A DNA stretch of 64,000 nucleotides from Salinarimonas sp046292825 (GTDB lineage Bacteria; Pseudomonadota; Alphaproteobacteria; Rhizobiales; Beijerinckiaceae): the NCBI RefSeq assembly GCF_046292825.1, contig NZ_JBKBQG010000007.1, positions 1 through 64,000 of the forward strand, given 5' to 3'. Below the pieces are notes generated by a model. The model saw only the letters and a program-made list of their open reading frames with translations, was not told where the DNA came from and ran no database searches. Position numbers and translations under genes: made by a program. Below, in pieces: positions 1 through 8,071 of this stretch; the first letter of the stretch is position 1; every line of letters starts with the position of its first letter.

Positions 1-167
1 GCGCCGCCGTCGGCGCGGCGGTCGGCGACACCCGCGGCGCCCTCGTCGGCGGCGCGCTCGGCGCCGGCGCCGGTGCCGTGATCGGCGCGGGCACCGCTCC
101 GACGACCGCGGGCGCCTGCCCGGCGGGCTACTTCCTCGCCCGCGACGGCTTCTGCTACCCGCGCTGA
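1..167 (+). CDS. C-terminal end of a glycine-zipper protein (partial)
   Basis: The gene enters from the left edge, reading in the frame that starts at base 3 and stopping at TGA 165-167. The visible 54 residues are almost wholly Gly/Ala/Val with a GxxxG-like zipper (VGGALGAGAGAVIGAG) and end in a short tail with two cysteines (ACPAGYFLARDGFCYPR). Glycine-zipper segments of this type occur in small envelope or outer-membrane proteins. The start, signal peptide and total length lie outside the window, so the function is unknown. A strong terminator follows 30 bases downstream, so this is the last gene of its transcript. Confidence 0.6.
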   Translation, partial: AAVGAAVGDTRGALVGGALGAGAGAVIGAGTAPTTAGACPAGYFLARDGFCYPR

Positions 168-196
168 GCGCCCGCTCGCGAGAGCGACGAAAGAAG

Positions 197-225
197 AGCC
201 CGGGACCCCGCGTCCCGGGCTTTTT
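197..225 (+). terminator. Rho-independent terminator
   Basis: Perfect 10-bp inverted repeat AGCCCGGGAC / GTCCCGGGCT (197-206 and 212-221) with a 5-base loop, followed by TTTTT (221-225). It lies 30 bases after the stop of the glycine-zipper gene and is the clearest intrinsic terminator in the window. Confidence 0.9.
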
Positions 226-316
226 CGCGCCCGCGCGCGGAGCGGGACGGCACGAGCGCGAGGCGAAGACGCCGCCGCTCTCCTTCCCCCGAGAGTCTGT
301 GAATCGTTCGGAAGGC

Positions 317-502
317 TGTCATCCCGGGCCGCGAAGCGGACCCGGGACCCATAACCTCGACGATTGTCCGAGCGCGCATGCCGCGCTCGCTGCTCGACCT
401 TTGCGCAGCTTTCGTTTGAGAAACGCAGCCTACAGGCTGCGACTGACACGTCGTGGGTATGGGTCCCGGATCGCCTTCGGCGTCCGGGATGACACCGCAA
501 CG
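317..502 (+). repeat. 186-bp nested-palindrome repeat, copy A
   Basis: Outer arms begin TGTCATCCCGGG and end CCGGGATGACA, and each arm contains its own hairpin. Inside are two further stem-loops: CGAGCGCG-catgc-CGCGCTCG and CGCAGCCT-ac-AGGCTGCG. The unit ends with CCGCAACG. Closely similar copies of identical length lie at 12039 (same orientation) and at 29698 and 45169 (inverted). It fills most of the 411-base gap between the convergent glycine-zipper and ABC exporter genes. A further remnant, CCCCGGAATGACGG, lies at about 553-566. No gene is seen in this gap. Confidence 0.85.
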
Positions 503-578
503 AAAAATTTTCAAACTCCGAGGGGAAGGAGAGGGCCGTCGCGTCGCGTCCGCCCCGGAATGACGGAGTGGGAAGCGA

Positions 579-2501
579 TCAGCGCGGCTCGTTCGGCCCG
601 GAAAGCGCCTCCTCCGGCAAAAAACCCCGGGACTGGCGCTCCCACAGGCGGGCGTAGACGCCGCCGCGCGCGAGGAGCGCCGCATGGCCGCCCTCCTCGA
701 CGATGCGGCCGCGATCGAGCACGATCAGCCGGTCGAGCGCGGAGATCGTCGAGAGGCGGTGGGCGATGGCAATGACGGTGCGCCCCTCCATCAGCCGCAC
801 GAGCGCCGCCTGGATCGCCGCCTCGGTCTCCGAATCGAGCGCGGAGGTCGCCTCGTCGAGGACGAGGATCGGCGCGTCCTTGAGGAGCACGCGGGCGATC
901 GCGATCCGCTGCCGCTGCCCGCCCGAGAGCTTGATGCCGCGCTCGCCGACATGGGCGTCGTAGCCTCTGCGCCCGCTCGAATCGACGAGATCCTCGATGA
1001 ACGCGTGGGCGTGCGCCGCGCGCGCCGCCGCCTCGATCTCGGAGGGGCTCGCGCCGGGGCGGCCATAGGCGATGTTGTCGGCGACCGAGCGGTGGAGCAG
1101 CGAGACGTCCTGCGTGACGACGCCGATCTGCGCGCGCAGGCTGTCCTGGGTGACGCGGGCGATGTCCTGCCCGTCGACGAGGATGCGCCCGCCCTCGAGA
1201 TCGTGCAGGCGCAGGAGGAGCGAGACGATCGTCGACTTGCCCGCGCCCGAGGGCCCGACGAGGCCGATCCGCTCGCCCGCGGCCACGTCGAGCCGGAACC
1301 GCTCCAGCACCTGCGTCTCCCCGCCGTAGCGGAAGGTGACGTCCTCGAAGCGGATCGCGCCGCCGCCGCGCGGCACCACGAGCGGCACTGCGTCAGGCCG
1401 ATCGACGACGGTGCGGGGCGCGGCGACCGTGCGCATCGCCTCCTTGAGCGTGCCGACATTCTCGAAGAGCGCGTGCATCTGCATCATCACGCCGCCCGCG
1501 ATCGAGGTGAGACGCAGCGCGAGCGCCAGCGCGGCCGCGGCGCCGCCGGGGGTGAGCGCGCCGTCGCGCCACAGGAGGAGCGCCGTCGCCGCGAGGCCGG
1601 CGACGAGGAGGCCGTTGAGCAGGGACAGGATTCCGAAGGTGCCCGTCACGAGCCAGCTCGCGTCGAGCCCCGCGCGCAGCGAGCGCTCGAGCGCCGCACG
1701 CACCCGGTCGCGCTCGAGCTCGCCGCGGGCGAAGAGCTTGAGCGTGGAGACGTTCGCCACCGTGTCCACCACCTGCGCGGTGAGGTTCGAGCGCGCCGCC
1801 GAGCGCCGCTCCGACACCGCCATCGCGCGCGGAACGAACAGCCGCGCGAGGACGAGGAAGCCTGCCGCCCACAGGACGATCGGCACGAGAAGGAGGGGGG
1901 CGAGCGCGGCGAGCAGCGCCGCCGTCGAGACCACGAAGATGCCGATCGTCACGAGGGAATCGAGCACCGTCATGACGATGCCGCGCAAGGTGCCGCCCAC
2001 CTGCAGGATGCGCTGGGAGACGCGCCCGGCGAGATCGCTCTGGAAATAGCCGAGCGCGTGGCCCATCGCGTAGCGGTAGGATTGCCATTGCATCCCTGCC
2101 ACGAATTGCGGCGTCACCACCTGCGAGGAGACCACGCTGCGGGCGAGCTGCAGAGCCGGCTGGAGCACGATCACGAACAGGCCGAGCGCGACGAGCGTGC
2201 CCGCATGGCCAGACAGCCCGGCTTCGGGCGGCGTCTGCGCGAGGAGATCGACGAAGGCGCCGATCGCGATCATCAGGAGCGCGTCGGCGATGCCCACCAG
2301 CATCGAGAGCCCGGCGAGGAGAAGGAGCCAGGGCCGCGCCGGCCGGCTCGCCCGCCACACGAAGAGCGGCAGCGACATCCCCGGCTCGACGAGCGCCCCG
2401 GGCGGCTGCGCGAACGGATCGATCCGCGTCTCGACGAGGCGGCGCAGGCGGGAGGGGGGAGGGGAGGGCGAGGGATCGTCGTCGGGGCGGGGCGCGGGCA
2501 T
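579..2501 (-). CDS. ABC exporter, fused permease and ATPase (MsbA/multidrug type)
   Basis: A 640-residue half-transporter. A Pro-rich cytoplasmic N-terminus (about 1-45) precedes a six-helix ABC exporter membrane domain (about 50-340) and a nucleotide-binding domain with Walker A GPSGAGKST, Q-loop TQDVSLL, signature LSGGQRQRIAIARVLL, Walker B ILVLDEATSALD and H-loop AHRLS. All ATPase motifs are intact, and the length is normal for homodimeric exporters. The substrate cannot be told from sequence; lipids or drugs are usual for the family. It stands alone and is divergent from the methyltransferase-like gene, with a 132-base shared upstream region carrying a perfect inverted repeat. Confidence 0.9.
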   Translation of the reverse strand: MPAPRPDDDPSPSPPPSRLRRLVETRIDPFAQPPGALVEPGMSLPLFVWRASRPARPWLLLLAGLSMLVGIADALLMIAIGAFVDLLAQTPPEAGLSGHAGTLVALGLFVIVLQPALQLARSVVSSQVVTPQFVAGMQWQSYRYAMGHALGYFQSDLAGRVSQRILQVGGTLRGIVMTVLDSLVTIGIFVVSTAALLAALAPLLLVPIVLWAAGFLVLARLFVPRAMAVSERRSAARSNLTAQVVDTVANVSTLKLFARGELERDRVRAALERSLRAGLDASWLVTGTFGILSLLNGLLVAGLAATALLLWRDGALTPGGAAAALALALRLTSIAGGVMMQMHALFENVGTLKEAMRTVAAPRTVVDRPDAVPLVVPRGGGAIRFEDVTFRYGGETQVLERFRLDVAAGERIGLVGPSGAGKSTIVSLLLRLHDLEGGRILVDGQDIARVTQDSLRAQIGVVTQDVSLLHRSVADNIAYGRPGASPSEIEAAARAAHAHAFIEDLVDSSGRRGYDAHVGERGIKLSGGQRQRIAIARVLLKDAPILVLDEATSALDSETEAAIQAALVRLMEGRTVIAIAHRLSTISALDRLIVLDRGRIVEEGGHAALLARGGVYARLWERQSRGFLPEEALSGPNEPR

Positions 2502-2545
2502 GAGGACAGACGACCGGAGCTTTGCGGCAGGGATGAGACGATCCC

Positions 2546-2580
2546 CCGAGATTGATCTATGTTGCTTGCGGCAATCTCGG
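2546..2580. promoter_or_regulatory. Inverted repeat in a divergent promoter region
   Basis: Perfect 9-bp arms CCGAGATTG (2546-2554) and CAATCTCGG (2572-2580) are separated by 17 bases, between the divergent ABC exporter and methyltransferase-like genes. An inner TTGC...GCAA pair is also present. The position suits an operator controlling both genes, but no regulator gene is adjacent. There is no T-tract to suggest a terminator. Confidence 0.4.
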
Positions 2581-2633
2581 CGGGCGCGTTAGTCTCGGCG
2601 CAACGGTGCGCTCTTCGGCCAGGATCCTTGCCC

Positions 2634-3530
2634 ATGACCCCTAACGCCCCCCAAACCCGCCCCCCGCTCCCCGCCACCCCCGACGAGATGGCCTTCCTGC
2701 GGCGCGCCTTCGCGCGCCTCGTCGTCGCGAAGGTTGGCGTCGACGATCCCCGCATCGAGGCGGCGTTCGCGGCGGTGCCGCGGGAGGCCTTCCTCGGGCG
2801 CAGGCCTTGGCATCTGCCGACGCGCGGCGCGCCGGTGATGCTGCCGCCCGATCCGGTGCTCGCCTATCAGGACGCGGTGATCGCGCTCCTGCCGGGGCGG
2901 GGCATCAACAACGGCGAGCCGTCGCTGCATGCGCGGATGATCGCGGCGCTCGGCCTGCGCGAAGGCGAGCGCGTCGCGCATCTCGGCGCGGGGACGGGCT
3001 ATTTCAGCGCGATCCTCGCCCGGCTCGTCGGCGAGAGCGGGCACGTGCTCGCGGTCGAGCACGAGGCCGGGCTCGCCGGCCATGCCGAGCGGACGCTCGC
3101 GGGCGATCCCCAGGTGCGCGCGATCGCCGGCGACGGTCTGGCGCTCGATCTCGAGGGCTTCGACGCGGTCTATGTCAGCTTCGCGGTGGAGGATTACCCG
3201 AAGACGTGGCTCGCGGCGCTCGCGCGCGGCACCCGCATCCTCGCGCCGCTCGGGGCGCGCACGGACGGGCCGGGGCACACCTTCGCCACGGGCGCGGCCT
3301 ATCTCCTCGCGCCGGGCGAGGGGGGCGTCGCCGCGCGCTTCGTCTCGCCGGCCTTCTTCATCTGCGCGGAGGGCGCCGAGCCCGTCGCGCCGGACCATCG
3401 CGCCCGCCTCGCCCGCGCCTTCGCCGAGGGCCGCCCCCGCGACGTCTCGCGGCTCGTGCTCGGGAGCGCGGTCGCGGAGGGGGAGGGGGACGTCTTCTTC
3501 GCGGGGGAGGATTGGGCGCTGTGCCGGTGA
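2634..3530 (+). CDS. Protein-L-isoaspartate O-methyltransferase-like protein
   Basis: A 298-residue Rossmann-fold SAM-dependent methyltransferase related to PCMT, the enzyme that repairs isoaspartyl damage. Motif I is VAHLGAGTGYFSAILARL (about 115-132), and VGESGHVLAVEHEAGL supplies the acidic end of strand 2. The PCMT motif that normally reads GQTISQP is replaced by INNGEPSLHA, so it is a divergent member and may not act on isoaspartate. I chose ATG 2634, which follows AGGAT by 9 bases. ATG 2559 would add 25 residues but overlaps the inverted-repeat region. It is followed closely by the LacI-type regulator. Confidence 0.75.
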   Translation: MTPNAPQTRPPLPATPDEMAFLRRAFARLVVAKVGVDDPRIEAAFAAVPREAFLGRRPWHLPTRGAPVMLPPDPVLAYQDAVIALLPGRGINNGEPSLHARMIAALGLREGERVAHLGAGTGYFSAILARLVGESGHVLAVEHEAGLAGHAERTLAGDPQVRAIAGDGLALDLEGFDAVYVSFAVEDYPKTWLAALARGTRILAPLGARTDGPGHTFATGAAYLLAPGEGGVAARFVSPAFFICAEGAEPVAPDHRARLARAFAEGRPRDVSRLVLGSAVAEGEGDVFFAGEDWALCR

Positions 3531-3558
3531 GGGCTCGGCCGGGCGGCGTGCGCGCCGA

Positions 3559-3587
3559 TTGACGTACCTCGGGGCGGCCTTTATCCA
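3559..3587 (+). promoter_or_regulatory. Candidate promoter of the LacI-type gene with an operator-like half-site
   Basis: TTGACG (3559-3564) and TATCCA (3582-3587) are spaced by 17 bases, a plausible sigma-70 pair. The bases ACGTACCTC at 3562-3570 match nine consecutive bases of the near-palindrome at 4703-4722 (read on its minus strand). This suggests that the regulator also binds its own promoter. The full 20-base match is only about 12/20, so the autoregulation idea is an inference. Confidence 0.4.
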
Positions 3588-3608
3588 GATCCGGAGGAGG
3601 GTGCCGCC

Positions 3609-4631
3609 ATCAAGCCCACGATCCACGACATCGCCCGCGAGGCCGGCGTCAGCCTAGCAACCATTGATCGCGTGCTCAATGGCCGCCCCGGCGTGCGTCC
3701 GGCGACGATCGAACGCGTCAACGCGGTCGTCGAGCGGATGGGCTACGTGCGCGACACCTCGGCGGCCAATCTCGCGCGGCAGCGGCGCTACACCTTCGCG
3801 ATCCTCCTGCCGGAAGCCCGGAGCCAATTCGTCGAATCGATCCGCGCCGCCCTGCGCGAAGCCTATGCGAGCCAACTCGCGGATCGCGTCCTCCTGCGCG
3901 TCGTCTCGGTGCCCGCGCAAGATCCCCACGCGATCGTGCGGGCGCTGCGCGCGCTCGATCCGAAAGCGCTCGACGGCATCGCGCTGATGGTGCCCGAGAG
4001 CCCGCAGGTGCGCGACCAGGTGGCGCGGATCAAGCAGAGCGGGCTCCCCGTCGTCGCGCTCGCCTCCGACCTGCCGAACTCGCCGCGCGACTATTTCGTC
4101 GGCATCGACAACGTCAAGGCGGGCCGCACCGCGGCGCTCCTGATGGGCAAGTTCCTGAGGCGCGACGGGGAGATCCTCGTCGTCACGAACTCGATCCGCG
4201 CCCGCGACAGCCTCGAGCGGCGGCTCGGCTTCGACGCGGTCATGCAGAGCGATTTCCCGCTCCACGCCGTCCTGCCCACCGTCGAATCCTTCGACGATCC
4301 CGCGCGCATGGAGGACGTCGTCTTCGGCCAGCTGATCCGGCGCCCGCGCCTCGTCGGCATCTACTCGATGGGCGCGGGCAACCAGCAGGTTCTCAACGCC
4401 CTGCGCCGGAGCGCGCGGGCGGCCGAGGTCTCGGTGATCGTGCACGAGCTCACCCCGCCGACGCGCGCCGGGCTCCTCTCGGGGGAGATCGACGCGGTGA
4501 TCGCGCAGAATGCGGGCCATCTCGTGCGCGGGACGCTGCGGGTGCTGCGCAGCCTCAGCGACGGGCTGCCGATCTTCGAGCCGCAGGAGCGGATCCGGAT
4601 CGAGATCGTCACGCGCGAGAACCTACCCTGA
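3609..4631 (+). CDS. LacI-family transcriptional regulator with apparent ATC start codon
   Basis: The protein has 340 residues: an N-terminal LacI helix-turn-helix (about 4-30, TIHDIAREAGVSLATIDRVL then NGRPGVR) and a periplasmic-binding-protein-like effector domain. The reading frame is open from the preceding stop (3528-3530) but holds no ATG, GTG or TTG before the helix-turn-helix. The codon where relatives carry ATG reads ATC (3609), eight bases after a strong GGAGGAGG (3593-3600). The first ATG (3672) would delete the DNA-recognition helix, and GTG 3601 is out of frame and stops soon. It most likely controls the transporter/DhaKL operon just downstream through the palindrome at 4703-4722. 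Confidence 0.85.
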   Translation: MKPTIHDIAREAGVSLATIDRVLNGRPGVRPATIERVNAVVERMGYVRDTSAANLARQRRYTFAILLPEARSQFVESIRAALREAYASQLADRVLLRVVSVPAQDPHAIVRALRALDPKALDGIALMVPESPQVRDQVARIKQSGLPVVALASDLPNSPRDYFVGIDNVKAGRTAALLMGKFLRRDGEILVVTNSIRARDSLERRLGFDAVMQSDFPLHAVLPTVESFDDPARMEDVVFGQLIRRPRLVGIYSMGAGNQQVLNALRRSARAAEVSVIVHELTPPTRAGLLSGEIDAVIAQNAGHLVRGTLRVLRSLSDGLPIFEPQERIRIEIVTRENLP

Positions 4632-4698
4632 ATTGAGACGCCGACCGGCTCCCGCGGCCGCTCGCTCCGGCGCAGGCGCGGGGTCCATCACGATTTCC

Positions 4699-4727
4699 TT
4701 GCAATGAGGTACGTACATCATTTAAGT
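4699..4727 (+). promoter_or_regulatory. Promoter with embedded LacI-type operator
   Basis: AATGAGGTACGTACATCATT at 4703-4722 is symmetric at 18 of 20 positions around a central CG, the usual form of LacI/GalR-family operators. It overlaps a possible -35 TTGCAA (4699-4704) and lies in the spacer before a weak -10 TTAAGT (4722-4727), so binding would block transcription of the operon starting at 4797. The LacI-type gene ends 71 bases upstream of it. The operator is well supported; the exact promoter hexamers are not. Confidence 0.6.
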
Positions 4728-4796
4728 GGAGAGGCTGCCGATCCGCACAAGGCAGCCGGTGCCGCCTGAAGGCGGCGGGAAAGACGGGAGGATACG

Positions 4797-6122
4797 ATGT
4801 CCGGAGCAAGCAAGCTTCTGGCCGCGACGGCGCTCGCCGGTGCCCTCGGGCTCGGCGCCACGAACGCGCAGGCCGCCACACTCACCCTCTGCTGGGCGGC
4901 CTGGGACCCCGCCAACGCGCTGATCGAGCTCTCGCGCGACTTCGAGGCGAAGACCGGCAACACGATGCGGTTCGAGTTCGTACCCTGGCCGAACTTCGCC
5001 GACCGCATGCTGAACGAGCTCAATTCGCGCGGCCAGCTCTGCGACCTGATGATCGGCGACAGCCAGTGGATCGGTCTCGCGGCCGAGTCCGGACATTACG
5101 TCAAGCTGAACGAGTTCTTCGAGGCGGAAGGCATCAGCATGGATGCCTTCATCCCCGCCACCGTCACCGGCTATGCCGAATGGCCGAAGGGCACGCCGAA
5201 TTACTGGGCGCTTCCCGCCTTCGCGGACGTGGTCGGCTGGACCTATCGGCGCGACTGGTTCGCGCGCCCCGAGCTGCGCGAGGAGTTCCGCGCCAAGCAC
5301 GGCCGCGAGCTCGAGGCGCCGAACACGCTCGCCGAGCTCAAGGACATCGCGCAGTTCTTCCAGGGCCGCGAGATCGACGGGCGCACCGTCTACGGCGCCG
5401 CGATCTATACCGAGCGCGGCTCGGAAGGCATCACGATGGGCGTGACGAACGTCCTCTACAATTACGGCTTCACCTACGGCAGCCCCGATAACCCCTACGA
5501 CCTCGAGGGCTACGTCAACTCGCCGGGCGCGGTCGAGGGGCTCGAATTCTACCGGGCGCTCTACGAATGCTGCACGCCGCCGGGCTCGTCCGACTGGTAC
5601 ATGTCCGAGACGATCGACGCCTTCCGCTCCGGCCAGGTCGCGCTGCAGATGAACTTCGCCTTCATCTGGCCCGGCGTCGACCAGGATCCGAACGTCGGCG
5701 GGGATCGCTCGGGCTATTTCCCGAACCCGGCGGGACCTGCGGGGCATTTCGCCCAGCTCGGCGGCCAGGGCATCTCGGTCGTGTCCTATTCGCAGAACCG
5801 CGAGGCGGCGCTCGAATACATCAAGTGGTTCGCCCAGCCCGAGATCCAGCAGCGCTGGTGGGAGCTCGGCGGCTTCTCGGCGCTCAACGCCGTCGTCGAG
5901 GCGGACGGCTTCGCGCAGAGCCAGCCCTACGCGCAGACCTTCCTCGATTCGATGGCGATCGTGAAGGATTTCTGGGCCGAGCCCACTTATGCCGAGCTTC
6001 TGCTCGCCATGCAGAACCGCGTCCACCGCTACGTCGTCGCCGGCGAGGGCACGGCGCAGGAAGCGCTCGACGCGCTCGTGCGCGACTGGACCGAGATCTT
6101 CGAGGACGACGGCAAGCTGTAA
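4797..6122 (+). CDS. Carbohydrate/polyol ABC transporter, periplasmic binding protein
   Basis: A 441-residue family-1-type extracellular binding protein with a Sec signal peptide (about 1-26, cleaved after NAQA). The mature part starts ATLTLCWAAWDPANALIELS, the usual first strand of sugar-binding proteins. The ligand site cannot be read from sequence alone. The start is ATG 4797, preceded by GGGAGGA. It heads an operon with two permeases, a small membrane protein, two ATPases and a dihydroxyacetone kinase, so a three- or four-carbon ketose or a polyol is the likely ligand. A stem-loop follows its stop codon, as is common where binding protein is needed in excess over the permeases. Confidence 0.88.
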   Translation: MSGASKLLAATALAGALGLGATNAQAATLTLCWAAWDPANALIELSRDFEAKTGNTMRFEFVPWPNFADRMLNELNSRGQLCDLMIGDSQWIGLAAESGHYVKLNEFFEAEGISMDAFIPATVTGYAEWPKGTPNYWALPAFADVVGWTYRRDWFARPELREEFRAKHGRELEAPNTLAELKDIAQFFQGREIDGRTVYGAAIYTERGSEGITMGVTNVLYNYGFTYGSPDNPYDLEGYVNSPGAVEGLEFYRALYECCTPPGSSDWYMSETIDAFRSGQVALQMNFAFIWPGVDQDPNVGGDRSGYFPNPAGPAGHFAQLGGQGISVVSYSQNREAALEYIKWFAQPEIQQRWWELGGFSALNAVVEADGFAQSQPYAQTFLDSMAIVKDFWAEPTYAELLLAMQNRVHRYVVAGEGTAQEALDALVRDWTEIFEDDGKL

Positions 6123-6129
6123 CGGGATT

Positions 6130-6155
6130 GCGGGCGCCCCGTCGCGGGCGCCCGC
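6130..6155 (+). promoter_or_regulatory. Intercistronic stem-loop after the binding-protein gene
   Basis: Perfect 10-bp arms GCGGGCGCCC / GGGCGCCCGC (6130-6139, 6146-6155) with a 6-base loop and no T-tract, between the binding protein and first permease. By analogy with other importer operons it probably stabilises the upstream mRNA or lowers expression of the downstream genes. Confidence 0.55.
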
Positions 6156-6188
6156 CACCGCCGTACACGAGATCCGAAGGATAACGGC

Positions 6189-7136
6189 ATGCTGCACGCA
6201 ACGGCGGCACGCGTCGCGGAGGCGACCCCTCCGCGCATCGCGCGCAAGGTCCGCGGGCTCTCCGACCGCGCGATCGCGTGGGTCTTCATCGCCCCCACCA
6301 TCGTTCTTCTCCTGGCCGTCAACATCTTTCCGCTGATCTGGACGATCTATCTCAGCTTCACGAACTACCGCGCCAACCGGCCGAACGCCGAGGTGCAATG
6401 GGTCGGGCTGCAGAACTACCAACGCATCCTCACCGATCCCGAGATCTGGCAGACGATGCAGGCAACGGCGCATTTCCTCGCCTGGACGCTCGTCCTGCAG
6501 GTGCTGATCGGCTTCGCGCTCGCGTGGCTGATCAACTCGAGATTCCGCGGCAACGACCTGTGGACGACGATCATCGTCTTGCCGATGATGCTCTCGCCCG
6601 CCGTCGTGGGCAATTTCTGGACGCTGCTCTACCAGCCGCAGATCGGCATCTTCAACCACGTCGTCTCGTTCTTCACGGGCGCCGACCCGACGAGCTTCAG
6701 CATGATCGGCGACGTGCGGCTCGCGCCCTGGTCGATCGTCATCGTCGACACCTGGATGTGGACGCCGTTCGTGATGCTGATCTGCCTCGCGGGCCTGCGC
6801 TCGATCCCGGATTCGATCTACGAGGCCGCCGAATGCGACCGCGCGTCGAAATGGCGGCAATTCTGGACGATCACGGTGCCGATGGTGCTGCCCTTCCTGA
6901 TGCTCGCGGTTTTGTTCCGCGGCATCGAGAACTTCAAGATGTTCGATCTCGTGGTGCAGCTGACCGGCGGCGGTCCGGGCTCCACGACCGAGCTCACATC
7001 GATCAACCTCAAGCGCGAAGCCTTCGAGAAATGGCGCACGGGCTTCGCGTCGGCCTATGCGGTGATCCTGTTCGTCACCGTCTTCGGGCTCGCCTCCATC
7101 TACGTCAAGGCGCTCAACCGGGTGAAGAGCCGATGA
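6189..7136 (+). CDS. Sugar/polyol ABC transporter permease (MalF/UgpA type)
   Basis: A 315-residue inner-membrane permease with six predicted helices. The first is preceded by a basic stretch (RIARKVRGLSDRAIAWVFIAP), and the EAA loop (EAAECDRASKWRQFWTITVPM, about 215-235) docks onto the ATPase. It forms the membrane channel with the permease encoded next, whose ATG overlaps this stop (ATGA). The start ATG 6189 follows GAAGGA. Confidence 0.88.
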   Translation: MLHATAARVAEATPPRIARKVRGLSDRAIAWVFIAPTIVLLLAVNIFPLIWTIYLSFTNYRANRPNAEVQWVGLQNYQRILTDPEIWQTMQATAHFLAWTLVLQVLIGFALAWLINSRFRGNDLWTTIIVLPMMLSPAVVGNFWTLLYQPQIGIFNHVVSFFTGADPTSFSMIGDVRLAPWSIVIVDTWMWTPFVMLICLAGLRSIPDSIYEAAECDRASKWRQFWTITVPMVLPFLMLAVLFRGIENFKMFDLVVQLTGGGPGSTTELTSINLKREAFEKWRTGFASAYAVILFVTVFGLASIYVKALNRVKSR

Positions 7137-8071
7137 GCACGCATTCCATCACCGAGCCCTCCGCGCGGCTGAAATGGATCGCCGGCACCCTTGTGGTGGC
7201 CTATGCGCTCGTCACGCTGATGCCGCTCCTGTGGATCGTGGCGACGGGCTTCAAGTCCTCGACCGACGCGATCGCCTATCCGCCGAAGGTGCTGTTCGAG
7301 CCGACGCTCGAGGGCTACGTGAACCTGTTCACGACCCAGAACCGGGCGAGCGCCGAGCAGCTCGCCCAGAACCCGCCGCAGACCTGGTACGAACGGATCG
7401 TCCACGAGAAGGGCATGGTCGTCAGCGGGCCGTCGCGCTTCGGCGAGCGGTTCATGAACTCGGTGATCATCGGGTTCGGCTCGACCTTCCTCTCCGTCTT
7501 CCTCGGCACGCTCGCGGCCTATGCCTTCTCGCGCTACCGGGTGCCGCTCAAGGACGATCTCCTGTTCTTCATCCTCTCGACCCGGATGATGCCGCCGATC
7601 GCGGTGGCGATCCCGATCTTCCTCATGTTCCGCGCCGCCGGCCTGTCGGACACGCATGCGGGGATGATCCTTCTCTACACGGCGGTGAATCTCTCGCTCG
7701 CGGTCTGGCTGCTCAAGGGCTTCATCGACGAGATCCCGCGCGAATACGAGGAGGCGGCGCTCATCGACGGCTATACCCGCTTCCAGGCCTTCGTGAAGGT
7801 GGTCCTGCCGCAGGCGGCGACCGGCATCGCCTCGACCGCGATCTTCTGCCTGATCTTCGCCTGGAACGAATACGCCTTCGCCGTGCTGCTGACCTCCGGC
7901 ACGGCCCAGACGGCGCCGCCCTTCATCCCGACCATCATCGGGGTCGGCGGGCGCGACTGGCCGGCGGTGGCGGCGGGCGCGACGATCTTCCTCGTGCCGG
8001 TGATGGTCTTCACGATCCTCCTGCGCCGCCACCTCCTGCGCGGCATCACCTTCGGGGCGGTGCGCAAATGA
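7133..8071 (+). CDS. Sugar/polyol ABC transporter permease (MalG/UgpE type)
   Basis: A 312-residue permease with the typical MalG layout: N-terminal helix, a long periplasmic loop (about 45-105), then five more helices. The EAA loop is EYEEAALIDGYTRFQAFVKVVLP. The periplasmic loop is longer than usual (it includes AQNPPQTWYERIVHEKGM), which is seen in some alphaproteobacterial polyol systems. It overlaps both neighbours by 4 bases, so it is translationally coupled to the first permease and to the small membrane protein. Confidence 0.88.
   Translation: MSTHSITEPSARLKWIAGTLVVAYALVTLMPLLWIVATGFKSSTDAIAYPPKVLFEPTLEGYVNLFTTQNRASAEQLAQNPPQTWYERIVHEKGMVVSGPSRFGERFMNSVIIGFGSTFLSVFLGTLAAYAFSRYRVPLKDDLLFFILSTRMMPPIAVAIPIFLMFRAAGLSDTHAGMILLYTAVNLSLAVWLLKGFIDEIPREYEEAALIDGYTRFQAFVKVVLPQAATGIASTAIFCLIFAWNEYAFAVLLTSGTAQTAPPFIPTIIGVGGRDWPAVAAGATIFLVPVMVFTILLRRHLLRGITFGAVRK

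Noticed and set aside
299..775. Small open frames inside the 186-bp repeats (also near 12027, 29754 and 45150)
   Set aside because: They exist because the repeat is GC-rich and palindromic. The translations have no ribosome site and the same peptide fragments recur wherever the repeat occurs.
684..2555. 623-codon open frame opposite the ABC exporter
   Set aside because: Arg/Asp/Glu/His-rich translation with no domain. It is the antisense shadow of a real gene in very GC-rich DNA, where stop codons are rare. The same applies to long frames at 4722-6860, 14548-16992, 19071-21167, 23876-26368 and 54967-57594.
3601..3657. GTG at 3601 as the start of the LacI-type gene
   Set aside because: It is out of frame with the helix-turn-helix and meets a TAG at 3655-3657.
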